DNA of 8,724 nt from Oligoflexia bacterium. GTDB lineage: Bacteria > Bdellovibrionota > Bdellovibrionia > Bdellovibrionales > UBA1609. The stretch spans positions 1-8,724 of the forward strand of contig JAPPIY010000311.1 of the NCBI GenBank assembly GCA_026914095.1. The letters are read 5' to 3'. Every line of letters begins with the position of its first letter. Within the stretch, counting starts at the first letter, position 1. Below are positions 1 through 6,696 of the stretch, one piece after another. Under the pieces are notes generated by a model. It was not told the origin of the DNA and searched no databases. It saw only the letters and a list, made by a program, of their open reading frames with translations. The position numbers and the translations under genes are program-made.

Positions 1-48
<48 letters not shown>

Positions 49-73
49 ACAATTTCTGAATCAGTTTATTCAT
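49..73 (-). CDS. 5' fragment of a further operon gene, possibly ctaA
   Basis: Downstream of ctaB on the same strand an ATG at 73-71 opens a frame reading MNKLIQKL, then W, before it enters the poly-G run. A GAGG Shine-Dalgarno-like stretch lies about 8 bases upstream, and no terminator separates it from the ctaB stop at 157. The short basic start followed by Leu/Ile/Trp would suit a membrane protein. Haem A synthase (CtaA) is the expected missing partner and often neighbours ctaB, but eight or nine residues cannot identify a family. The call of a gene start is tentative and the ctaA suggestion comes only from context. Confidence 0.4.
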
Positions 74-156
74 TCAAGCAACCTCAGACTTTTGAATAGA
101 AAAATCAAAGAAAAACAGTGTATAACCTTCTCAACCCAACCTAGCCCTTTCCTATA

Positions 157-1065
157 TCAAAAACCAGCCATAGAGCTTTGCCATTGAATCACAGAGTGAA
201 AAATCCATTTGTCTAAAACAGGAACAAAAAAATAAACCAGAATACTCATATTCACCCATACAAAAAATTTCAGCCAATGGCGCTGGGGTTTATAAAAATA
301 TTGATAAAATTGATACAATAGGACAAAGGCAAAGGGTATTAAAAGAAAAAGATACATAAAACCAGCAGTTAAAAACAAAGGAGAAATCAGCGACAAACCC
401 AAATAAGCTAAAGTATAAAAACCAATCTGATGAAGTGTTTTTTCATTTCCCGCGGAAACAGGCAAAATAGGGAAACCAGCCTGCTTATAATCCGCTCTAT
501 ATTGAATGGCCAAGCTCCAAAAATGAGGCATTTGCCAAAAAAACAAAAGCAAAAACAAATAAATAGTTTCTGTTTGAAAGAGATCGCCATCCGCTAAAGA
601 ACAGCCAATCACAGCCGGCATAGCTCCAGGAATGGCCCCCAAAACAGCTCCATATTTCAAATGTCTTTTCCACCATAAGGTGTAGAAAAAATTATACAAG
701 ACAACAGTTATAAAAGCTAAAATAGCTGTTAAAGCTTTAATTAAAAATAATAAACTCAGACCAAAAAATAAAAATAAACCCGCTAAAAAATAAGCTTGCA
801 GAGGAGATATTCTGCCTTGAGGAATGGGGCGTCTTTTTGTGCGATTCATTTTTCGATCCCATCGCCACTCTTGCGCTTGATTGAGAATAAAACTGCCGCT
901 GGAAACAAAATAAAAAGCCAAACAAAAAAAAGCCAATGTTTCAAAAGAAAAATAAGAAAAGCGAGGGAGCGCTAAAATATAGGAAAAACTGGCTGTTAAG
1001 AGAGCAAAGACAACAATGCCCGCTTTACTGAGCTTATAATAATCTTTAAAAACTGTTTTTATCAT
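157..1065 (-). CDS. ctaB: Protohaem IX farnesyltransferase (haem O synthase)
   Basis: This UbiA-family integral membrane prenyltransferase transfers a farnesyl group to haem b, giving haem O, the precursor of the haem A used by CoxA. From ATG 1065 it is 302 residues, normal for the family. The first Asp-rich motif is at residues 62-76 (N62, E66, D70, then RKMNRT and RRP); E66 replaces the more usual first Asp, a substitution I recall from other CtaB proteins. The second conserved loop has D192 in DYKQAGFPILPV. GAIPGAMPAVIG and QMPHFWSLA are further family signatures, and about eight to nine hydrophobic helices are visible. GTG 1089 and ATG 1083 would add eight or six residues. I prefer 1065 because it gives the family-like start MIKTVFKDYYKLSKAG and has GAGAG seven bases upstream. 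The gene follows coxD, but a 138-bp palindrome lies between them. Confidence 0.96.
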   Translation of the reverse strand: MIKTVFKDYYKLSKAGIVVFALLTASFSYILALPRFSYFSFETLAFFCLAFYFVSSGSFILNQAQEWRWDRKMNRTKRRPIPQGRISPLQAYFLAGLFLFFGLSLLFLIKALTAILAFITVVLYNFFYTLWWKRHLKYGAVLGAIPGAMPAVIGCSLADGDLFQTETIYLFLLLFFWQMPHFWSLAIQYRADYKQAGFPILPVSAGNEKTLHQIGFYTLAYLGLSLISPLFLTAGFMYLFLLIPFAFVLLYQFYQYFYKPQRHWLKFFVWVNMSILVYFFVPVLDKWIFHSVIQWQSSMAGF

Positions 1066-1101
1066 TAAATAACTCTCTAACATAATCACTTACTGTAAGA
1101 C

Positions 1102-1239
1102 AACTTTCTATTTCAAGTTTTTCAAAAAAGAGTTAAAAATTTCAGACATGCGTTTTGCCACAAAGCGTCCTATGGACGCATTGTGGTCAAATCCGAACTC
1201 ATTTTTAACTCTTTTTTGAAAAACTTGAAATAGAAAGTT
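1102..1239. repeat. 138-bp palindromic element with perfect 39-bp arms (MITE-like)
   Basis: The arm at 1102-1140 (begins AACTTTCTATTTCAAG) is an exact reverse complement of 1201-1239 over 39 bases. Inside, 1154-1170 pairs with 1174-1191 with one mismatch and one bulged T around a 3-base loop, and is GC-richer than the arms (GCGTCC/GGACGC). The two stems are separated by 13 unpaired bases on the left and 9 on the right. Transcribed either way it would form a very long hairpin. Long terminal inverted repeats with no coding content suit a miniature inverted-repeat element. No clear target-site duplication is visible at the ends. It sits between coxD and ctaB, so the operon transcript must read through it unless it terminates or is cleaved there. 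Confidence 0.85.
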
Positions 1240-1250
1240 ACAATTACCAA

Positions 1251-1278
1251 TAAACTCTAAACTCTAAACTCTAAACTC
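1251..1278. repeat. Tandem heptamer TAAACTC, four perfect copies
   Basis: Four exact head-to-tail copies of TAAACTC (minus strand GAGTTTA) are followed by a partial TAA. They lie 12 bases right of the 138-bp palindrome and 46 bases beyond the coxD stop. A 7-bp unit can change copy number by strand slippage. Lying outside coding sequence, a change would alter spacing rather than reading frame. No function is recognised. Confidence 0.9.
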
Positions 1279-1324
1279 TAATAAATTTACCGGCTAAAAT
1301 GCATGCCAGGGACTACCTCTTTAT

Positions 1325-1624
1325 CTATAAAACACTATTTTGTATCACGCGAGTGACAATATCTAGCTCCGAGAAAAAATACAGCAAAACGACAAAAAAG
1401 ACAGCAGAACCAAAAATCAGCCAATAGAGTTTTTCATCATATTTGAGATGCATAAAATACATTAAAACCAAGCCTGCTTTCACAGTGGCAATCAGCATTG
1501 CAAAAAAAGCATTGAACATTCCAAAATCCACTTGAGCCACTCCCACTGTGATCACAGTCAAGATCAAAAGAATGACAAGGACAGTGAGATAGATTTTAAA
1601 AGAAATACTGTGATTTTTAGACAT
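1325..1624 (-). CDS. coxD: Cytochrome c oxidase subunit IV (COX4/CtaF/CoxD family)
   Basis: This small membrane subunit of bacterial haem-copper oxidases has 99 residues, typical for the caa3-type subunit IV family. Three hydrophobic helices are visible, at about 9-31, 37-56 and 66-85. Between helices 2 and 3 is the family hallmark KAGLVLMYFMHLK (49-61). It has no cofactor-binding role; in the family it is thought to stabilise or help assemble the complex. ATG 1624 has a good GAGG Shine-Dalgarno four bases upstream (AAAGAGGTTATATG). It follows coxC after a 218-base gap, much longer than the other gaps in the operon, which contains two palindromes. The product call is firm; the symbol varies among organisms (ctaF, coxD, caaD). 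Confidence 0.92.
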   Translation of the reverse strand: MSKNHSISFKIYLTVLVILLILTVITVGVAQVDFGMFNAFFAMLIATVKAGLVLMYFMHLKYDEKLYWLIFGSAVFFVVLLYFFSELDIVTRVIQNSVL

Positions 1625-1754
1625 ATAACCTCTTTTTAGCCTTTAATTGTAATGCCCCTATTCTTTTCATTTTTCCCTTTAACCTAACTTCATATAACAT
1701 CAAACTTTTTAAAAATCAATTTCCTCTTCTAATGCTCAAACTTATATTGATCCT

Positions 1755-1770
1755 ACCTGAAAATTCAGGT
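1755..1770. repeat. 16-nt palindrome, 7-bp stem
   Basis: ACCTGAA, a 2-base loop and TTCAGGT form a perfect 7-bp hairpin in the coxC-coxD gap. It is just left of the GCGAAAGC-type palindrome, and the two may belong to one composite repeat. There is no following T tract on the minus strand, so it is not a convincing terminator for the operon. It could also be an operator-like dyad. Confidence 0.6.
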
Positions 1771-1773
1771 TGT

Positions 1774-1803
1774 AGCTAGACTTCCGCTTTCGCGGGAGTG
1801 ACA
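1774..1803. repeat. REP/RPE-like palindromic repeat unit
   Basis: Read on the minus strand this contains TCACTCCCGCGAAAGCGG followed by AAGTCTAG. That closely resembles the widespread intergenic palindrome with consensus near GTCATTCCCGCGAAAGCGGGAATC found in many proteobacterial genomes. It forms a 7-bp stem (CTTCCGC/GCGGGAG on the plus strand, one G-T pair) closing a 4-base loop. Its GC content stands out from its AT-rich surroundings. Family membership is recalled from general knowledge and was not searched. Confidence 0.65.
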
Positions 1804-1842
1804 GAGGGGAGGAAAATTTAAACACAATCCGTATAAACAATT

Positions 1843-2481
1843 TCACTCCACCAAATACAATAAAGGGAAAAGATAAATCCATATCAAATCCACCAAATGC
1901 CAAAAAAGCCCCACATACTCCAAAGGCATATAGTGATGAGAGCCAATTTGTTTTTTATAAGTTCTAACTAAAGCCCATGCAATTAAAGACATGCCAATAA
2001 GGACATGGCTGGCGTGAAGACCTGTCATCAAATAATAAAAAGAAAAATAAAGAGGCAGGCCTTCCACAAAACCTTCACCGCTATAAGAAAAAAACCCCCC
2101 AGGGAAAATGCCTTCATGAAACTTATGAGAATATTCTATATACTTGATAACCATAAACAAAAATCCGCAGGAAAGAGTGCTGATAAGCATGATCTTGCAT
2201 TTTCGAATTTGATCTTTTTGAGCATAATAAATACTCATAGCCATAGTCCAAGAGCTGACAAGAAGCACCACAGTATTGATGGCTCCCTTTTTCCAATCTA
2301 AAAACTGAGCGCCGGCTTTAAAAATGGCAGGGTATTCCCCGCTGTAAATCACATAAGCCACAAACAGCCCGCCAAACATTAAAATTTCTGTCGCTAAAAA
2401 AAGCCACATCCCCAGTTTTTCAGCCCGAACCTGCTGTTCATAACTGTCAAAATGATGCGCTAAATTTTTATTTTCGGACAT
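1843..2481 (-). CDS. coxC: Cytochrome c oxidase subunit III
   Basis: Subunit III stabilises the oxidase core and proton uptake but carries no redox cofactor. It has 212 residues with five predicted membrane helices, the short bacterial form lacking the first two helices of the mitochondrial type. Diagnostic segments are KLGMWLFLATEILMFGGLF (22-40, with the conserved E32), GLHASHVLIG (154-163, H156 and H159) and the C-terminal GLFWHLVDLIWIYLFPLLYL (191-210). ATG 2481 lies 22 bases past the stop of the small orphan gene. Its Shine-Dalgarno is poor (GCGGGAATAAAA before ATG), so translation may depend on coupling to the gene upstream. The family is certain. Confidence 0.97.
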   Translation of the reverse strand: MSENKNLAHHFDSYEQQVRAEKLGMWLFLATEILMFGGLFVAYVIYSGEYPAIFKAGAQFLDWKKGAINTVVLLVSSWTMAMSIYYAQKDQIRKCKIMLISTLSCGFLFMVIKYIEYSHKFHEGIFPGGFFSYSGEGFVEGLPLYFSFYYLMTGLHASHVLIGMSLIAWALVRTYKKQIGSHHYMPLEYVGLFWHLVDLIWIYLFPLLYLVE

Positions 2482-2503
2482 TTTTATTCCCGCTTTTTAC
2501 TTT

Positions 2504-2746
2504 TTATAGATTGTATTGAATTTCTTTTCTTTCTATGCCTCTGACAATATATTCATTTATAGTTACAGGCCTTTCAATTACTTTTGCGCTATAGTTTCTT
2601 TTATCTTTTACAAGCTTTTTAAAACAACCCTCAACGCGCTGTAAGCCGTAAAAAAGAGTGTTAAATTTTGCGCCATCAACATCCTTTCTTTTCATAACAA
2701 AAGGATACTTGTTAATTTCTTTAAGTTTATCAAGAAAGCCACTCAT
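2504..2746 (-). CDS. Unrecognised 80-residue soluble protein within the oxidase operon
   Basis: I do not recognise this protein. It is Lys/Arg-rich, has no hydrophobic helix or signal peptide and only one Cys, and starts MSGFLDKLKEINKYPFVMKR. It is probably cytoplasmic and could be a small alpha/beta or nucleic-acid-binding protein, but no motif supports that. The start at ATG 2746 is preferred over an upstream start at 2785, because AAGGA sits seven bases before it and it begins after the coxA stop (2772) rather than overlapping it. It lies in the same direction between coxA and coxC, with 25- and 22-base gaps, so it is almost surely cotranscribed. In most genomes coxA and coxC are adjacent or separated by CtaG/Cox11; this is not Cox11, which has a membrane anchor and a Cys motif. 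It may be a lineage-specific accessory factor or a recent insertion. Confidence 0.75.
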   Translation of the reverse strand: MSGFLDKLKEINKYPFVMKRKDVDGAKFNTLFYGLQRVEGCFKKLVKDKRNYSAKVIERPVTINEYIVRGIERKEIQYNL

Positions 2747-2771
2747 CTTCTGTTCCTTTTTTTTAAAAGTT

Positions 2772-4337
2772 TTACTCATAAGCATCCTTACTTACAACAG
2801 GCCTTTTTAAAAAATTTTCATGAGGCGGCGGAGAGGAAGTCTGCCATTCCAAAGTTTTAGCCCCCCAAGGGTTAGCGCTGGACTTTTTCCCTTTGAACAT
2901 AGCCCAAATTAAAGCAAAAAAAGCCACAACAAAACCACTGGCAATTAACCATGAACCCACAGTAGAAACCTGATTTAAAGGCTCATAAGGAGAAATATAA
3001 TCCGCATAGCGTCTCGGCATTCCACTCATTCCTAAAATAAACTGAGGGAAAAAAGTAACATTAAAACCAATAAAGATAAAAACAAAACTCACTTGTCCCA
3101 ATAATTCATTATAAAGCCGTCCAAACATTTTAGGAAACCAGTAATAAAAACCGCCCATAATTCCCATAATAGTCCCTCCCACCATCACATAGTGAAAATG
3201 AGCCACCACAAAATAAGTGTCATGCACATGGACATCAAAAGGAAGAACAGCCAGCATAATTCCAGTCACCCCGCCAATTAAAAATAAAAATAAAAATCCC
3301 AAAGCATATAAAAAAGGAGTGTCAAATTTTAAAGATCCTTTAAATAGAGTAGCCACCCAGTTAAAAATTTTAACAGCTGTTGGCACTCCCACCAGCATCG
3401 TCAAGAAGGAAAAGACAATCCCCGCCCATTCCGACTGCCCGCTTACAAACATGTGATGCCCCCAAACAAAAAAACTCACCCCAGCTATTCCCAAACTGGC
3501 AAACACAACCGCTTTATAGCCAAAAATTTTCTGCCGGGAAAAAGCGGAAATCAACTCACTGATCACTCCCATAGCCGGCAAAATCATAATATAAACCGCA
3601 GGATGAGAGTAAAACCAAAAAAAGTGCTGAAATAAAATGGGATCCCCGCCTTTTTCAGAATTAAAAATTCCAATATCTAAAATTCTTTCTCCTACTAAAA
3701 GCAACAAAGTGATAGCTAAAACCGGAGTAGCTAAAACTTGAATAATGGCTGTTGAGTAAAGAGACCAAACAAAAAGAGGCATTCTAAAAAAAGTCATACC
3801 AGGGCATCTCAAACGATGGATAGTTACAATAAAATTAAGCCCCGTTAAAATAGAGGAAAATCCCATAATGAAAACCCCTAAAACCACAGGAATAACGGCT
3901 GTATTGGTTTCAATGCTATAGGGGGTGTAAAAAGTCCAGCCTGTATCCACCCCCCCTAAAAATAAAGACAGTAAAGTGACTCCAGCCCCCACAATCAAGC
4001 AATACCAGCTCAGAAGATTGATTTTAGGAAAAGCCACATCCTTAGCTCCAATTTGCAAAGGCAAAACAAAATTTCCCAAAAAAGCGGGGATACCAGGGAT
4101 GATAACCATAAAAATCATAACAGCCCCATGATAAGTCATAATTTGGTTATAAAAGGCGGAGTTCATAATCGTTTCACCCACTTTAAAAAGCTCCAAACGA
4201 AGGAGAAGGGCAAAAACGCCTCCGACAAAAAAGAAAGAAAAAACAGTGATCATGTAAAGAAGACCTATTCGTTTATGATCTCGTGTTAAAAGCCAAGAGA
4301 GCAGGCCTTTTTTCCAATTGAGATAATTTTTTTCCAT
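2772..4337 (-). CDS. coxA: Cytochrome c oxidase subunit I, A2-type (YSHP motif)
   Basis: This is the catalytic subunit that reduces O2 to water and pumps protons, with 521 residues and about 12 helices. Metal ligands are all present: H70 and H382 for low-spin haem a, H380 for haem a3, and H245, H294 and H295 for CuB, with Y249 as the His-Tyr crosslink partner. The K-channel residues T320 and K323 lie in VPTAVKIFNW. D100 matches the D-channel entrance, but the helix-VI motif is FYSHPAVY (242-249) rather than GHPEVY, so the D-channel glutamate is missing and Y243/S244 replace it. This is the hallmark of type A2 haem-copper oxidases such as the Thermus and Rhodothermus caa3 enzymes. ATG 4337 has a strong AGGAGG six bases upstream. 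It begins 12 bases after the coxB stop. Confidence 0.98.
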   Translation of the reverse strand: MEKNYLNWKKGLLSWLLTRDHKRIGLLYMITVFSFFFVGGVFALLLRLELFKVGETIMNSAFYNQIMTYHGAVMIFMVIIPGIPAFLGNFVLPLQIGAKDVAFPKINLLSWYCLIVGAGVTLLSLFLGGVDTGWTFYTPYSIETNTAVIPVVLGVFIMGFSSILTGLNFIVTIHRLRCPGMTFFRMPLFVWSLYSTAIIQVLATPVLAITLLLLVGERILDIGIFNSEKGGDPILFQHFFWFYSHPAVYIMILPAMGVISELISAFSRQKIFGYKAVVFASLGIAGVSFFVWGHHMFVSGQSEWAGIVFSFLTMLVGVPTAVKIFNWVATLFKGSLKFDTPFLYALGFLFLFLIGGVTGIMLAVLPFDVHVHDTYFVVAHFHYVMVGGTIMGIMGGFYYWFPKMFGRLYNELLGQVSFVFIFIGFNVTFFPQFILGMSGMPRRYADYISPYEPLNQVSTVGSWLIASGFVVAFFALIWAMFKGKKSSANPWGAKTLEWQTSSPPPHENFLKRPVVSKDAYE

Positions 4338-4349
4338 ATTTCCTCCTTT

Positions 4350-5297
4350 CTACTTTAAAGACTTAATATATTCAATCAAACCAGATAGCTCCTCTTCTGA
4401 CAACAAGCCGGCAAAAGGGGTCATCTGATTGGGATAGCCTTTTGAAATTTTAGCGCCTGGATTTAAGATAGATTCTCGCAGGTAATTTTCATCTGCTAAA
4501 ACCACTGGGCCGTCTTCCAAATCTCTTTTTGTGTTATACAAACCGGCCAATCCCGGTCCAATTAGTCTTTCTTGGGTCGGCTTATGGCAAGCCGTGCAAC
4601 GGCCTTGAAAGGCTTTTTGACCTATTTCCACTAAACTAAGCCCCTTATAAGGATCTGTTTTTAACCAATTTTCCCAGTCAGCCAGAGATAAAACATTCAA
4701 TTTAGCCCCCATACTGGAATGCCCTGCCCCGCAAAACTCCGTGCAAAAAACTTGAAACTCCCCCTTATGGTTGGCTTTAAACCAAAGAAAAGTATAGGTC
4801 CCGGGAACAACATCCTGCTTAATTTTAAAAGTGGGAATATAAAAGCTGTGAATCACATCCCTAGAAGTCATGATGAGTTTAACAGGGCGATCCACTGGAA
4901 CATAAAGCTCATTCGTCGTTTTTCTTCCATTTTTATAGATAAATTCCCAATTCCATTTTTGGCCATAAACTTGAATTTCCAAACTGTCTTTAGGAGGAGT
5001 TCTAACATCCTTATAAACCAGCCAGCCCCAAGCAAAAGAGACCATAAAAATCACAAAGGGAATAAAGCTCCATACAATTTCTAAAGGAAGATTATGATGC
5101 TGTGTCGCTTTCCCTTCTTCCCTGCTCTCTTTTCTCCTAAAGCGAAAGGCAAAATAGACAAAAGCTAAGGTAATAAGAACACAAGCTATGAAGCTAATGA
5201 CAATTAAAAACTCCTCTAGTTTCTCCAACTGAGCGACATAATCTGTTGCTGGCTGAGTTTTCTCCTCTGCCAGAACAAAAAAATTTGAAAAAAGCAA
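4350..5297 (-). CDS. coxB: Cytochrome c oxidase subunit II with C-terminal cytochrome c domain (caa3 type)
   Basis: This protein takes electrons into the oxidase. Using the TTG at 5297 as residue 1, it has 315 residues: a short signal-like start ending VLA-EEK, two membrane helices (about 27-52 and 71-96), then a periplasmic cupredoxin domain with CuA ligands H150, C185, E187, C189, H193 and M196. A fused class I cytochrome c follows, with CTACH (234-238) and probable distal ligand M292. The fusion defines caa3 enzymes and matches the A2 motif in CoxA. The start is uncertain. TTG 5297 lies 24 bases from the only visible Shine-Dalgarno (AAAGGAAG). That site is instead six bases from an ATA at 5315-5313, which would add MFKLIV and complete a proper signal peptide while overlapping the sco stop. 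The family is certain and the exact N-terminus is not. Confidence 0.96.
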   Translation of the reverse strand: MLFSNFFVLAEEKTQPATDYVAQLEKLEEFLIVISFIACVLITLAFVYFAFRFRRKESREEGKATQHHNLPLEIVWSFIPFVIFMVSFAWGWLVYKDVRTPPKDSLEIQVYGQKWNWEFIYKNGRKTTNELYVPVDRPVKLIMTSRDVIHSFYIPTFKIKQDVVPGTYTFLWFKANHKGEFQVFCTEFCGAGHSSMGAKLNVLSLADWENWLKTDPYKGLSLVEIGQKAFQGRCTACHKPTQERLIGPGLAGLYNTKRDLEDGPVVLADENYLRESILNPGAKISKGYPNQMTPFAGLLSEEELSGLIEYIKSLK

Positions 5298-5307
5298 AAC
5301 AATAAGC

Positions 5308-6201
5308 TTAAATATAGTTCTTCCTTTCTTTTATCCAAGCTGGCGCTAAAAGAGCAATCAAAGCTACAATAACCAAAACTCCCCCAACCTTCATGAGATT
5401 AACAGCATATAAGCTGTATTTATTCTCTTTCGGATTAAAGCGATAACAAAAAAGCAGGATGCGATCAATCACATTTCCCACTTTTCCCTTTCCAGCCTCT
5501 AAAAGAGCCAGTCTTAAAGTTTGAGGCAAAAACTCCACCCCATAAAGATAACGGGAGATCATCCCCCTTGGACTTAAACTGTAGGCAACAGGGCTATGGG
5601 CAAATTGTTGAGTCTCTTCATCCCAGCGAAAAGCAAAGCCAAGACTGTCGGTGAGTTTCTGAATAGCCTGTTCAGAGCCTGTTAAAAAATGAATGGGATC
5701 GGATGTGAGATTTTGAAATTCAGTTAAATAGTTTTTCTTTTTCTCCTCCGCTAATTCAGAATTTTCTGTAGAATCCATACTCACAACCACAAATTGATAG
5801 CTCTTCCATTTCAACTTGTTCAAGCCGGCAAACAGCCCATTTAAGTGAAAATTGCAAAGACTGGGGCAATTATAATAAATCACTGTCATTAGGACCGGCT
5901 GCTCTTGAAAATAGCTCTTCAAGGATCGATTCTGTCCTTCTTCATTGGCAAATTCCAAATCCAAATCAATAAAACGGCCTATATGCTCTTTGACTTTTAT
6001 ACCTTTCAATTCATGAGGGGTTTCTCCCGCGCGGTATCCTTTTTGCCCTCCAGCGCTTTTTGAATTATAACGGTTGCGAGCCACCTGAAAAGATGGAGCA
6101 GAGTCAATAGAAGCAGGATCTGAAAAACTCAAGACAGGCAAAAACATCATTAAAAAACTAAAGCGCCTGCTTAGCAAATTCTTCCAATTCTTTTTCATCA
6201 T
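5308..6201 (-). CDS. sco: SCO1/SenC-family copper chaperone
   Basis: Sco proteins deliver copper to, or keep reduced, the CuA site of CoxB in the periplasm. The 297-residue protein has an N-terminal signal sequence or anchor (MMKKNWKNLLSRRFSFLMMF, cleavage possible near SFS-DP). Its thioredoxin-like domain carries the CxxxC copper motif YYNCPSLC (C112, C116) and the third ligand H202 in FAHSP. A second hydrophobic helix at about 271-290 near the C-terminus suggests membrane attachment at that end. ATG 6201 has AAGG six bases upstream. The gene begins 44 bases inside the preceding cytochrome c gene and its end abuts or overlaps coxB, so translational coupling is likely. Position directly before coxB supports a CuA assembly role. 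Confidence 0.95.
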   Translation of the reverse strand: MMKKNWKNLLSRRFSFLMMFLPVLSFSDPASIDSAPSFQVARNRYNSKSAGGQKGYRAGETPHELKGIKVKEHIGRFIDLDLEFANEEGQNRSLKSYFQEQPVLMTVIYYNCPSLCNFHLNGLFAGLNKLKWKSYQFVVVSMDSTENSELAEEKKKNYLTEFQNLTSDPIHFLTGSEQAIQKLTDSLGFAFRWDEETQQFAHSPVAYSLSPRGMISRYLYGVEFLPQTLRLALLEAGKGKVGNVIDRILLFCYRFNPKENKYSLYAVNLMKVGGVLVIVALIALLAPAWIKERKNYI

Positions 6202-6685
6202 CAGCTACCTTATTTTTTGTTATAGAGCGAATATAATGCGTTAAAGCCCAGCGGTCCAACTTAGACAGATGCTTAAATGAAACCATAGAAGAGCCTTCTA
6301 TTCCCTTTTGCAAAGTCATAAACAGAGCTTTTGAAGAGCCTCCTTGTGTCCACTTCCCTTCCACCAAATTTCTAGGAGGAGGAACAAGCCCCGGCGTGCC
6401 GTCTCCCAACCCTTTAGCCCCATGGCATAAAGCGCACTGAGCTTGATAGACCTTACTGCCATAAGCAACTAAACCTTCAGATGAAATCCAAGGCTTAGCT
6501 GTCTCTTCAGAACTCAAGGCCTCTGGCGCCTTCTTTTCCGCCGTTTGATCCGCATACTCTCCCAGATCAATTTTATTTTCTATAATAAGAAAGTAACTCG
6601 CCCAAAGAGAGCTAAATATAACAGTGGCTACAAACAAGTAAAATCCGAATTTGTTATAAGACGGCTTAGGGGTTTCTTTACTCAT
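6158..6685 (-). CDS. Membrane-anchored class I cytochrome c
   Basis: This is an electron carrier tethered by an uncleaved N-terminal helix (about residues 13-35) with its haem domain in the periplasm. From ATG 6685 it has 175 residues: the anchor, an acidic/alanine-rich linker (36-65), then a haem domain with CALCH (84-88) and M134 in GSSMVSF as probable distal ligand. PGLVPPPRNL and the C-terminal WALTHYIRSI are typical of Cytochrome_CBB3/c6-like domains. It is the first gene of the oxidase operon and may pass electrons from a quinol oxidoreductase to CoxB, or help assembly. A longer start at TTG 6724 is rejected because that codon is the TTG of the -35 box. No Shine-Dalgarno precedes ATG 6685, which lies only 11 bases from the -10 box, suggesting a near-leaderless message. 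Confidence 0.92.
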   Translation of the reverse strand: MSKETPKPSYNKFGFYLFVATVIFSSLWASYFLIIENKIDLGEYADQTAEKKAPEALSSEETAKPWISSEGLVAYGSKVYQAQCALCHGAKGLGDGTPGLVPPPRNLVEGKWTQGGSSKALFMTLQKGIEGSSMVSFKHLSKLDRWALTHYIRSITKNKVADDEKELEEFAKQAL

Positions 6686-6696
6686 GTTTGTTAAGT

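Noticed and set aside
1102..1239. Simple intrinsic terminator for the oxidase operon
   Set aside because: The stem is far longer than terminators need, its outer part is AT-rich, no T tract follows it on the minus strand, and ctaB, an oxidase cofactor gene, continues in the same direction.
1251..1278. CRISPR or replication-origin iteron array
   Set aside because: The units are 7 bases with no spacers, only four copies, and there are no cas or replication genes nearby.
2005..2301. 98-codon plus-strand open frame opposite coxC
   Set aside because: It is the antisense of a strongly conserved subunit III gene, lacks a plausible ribosome site, and its Lys/Ser/His-rich product looks like a reverse-frame shadow.
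3217..3635. Several overlapping 60-79 codon plus-strand frames opposite coxA
   Set aside because: They overlap one another in different frames, lie opposite the most conserved part of coxA, and encode low-complexity Lys/Pro/Ser sequence.
4719..5084. 121-codon plus-strand open frame opposite coxB
   Set aside because: It lies entirely antisense to the CuA domain and second helix region of coxB. Its composition is explained by the reverse complement of that gene, with no recognisable domain.
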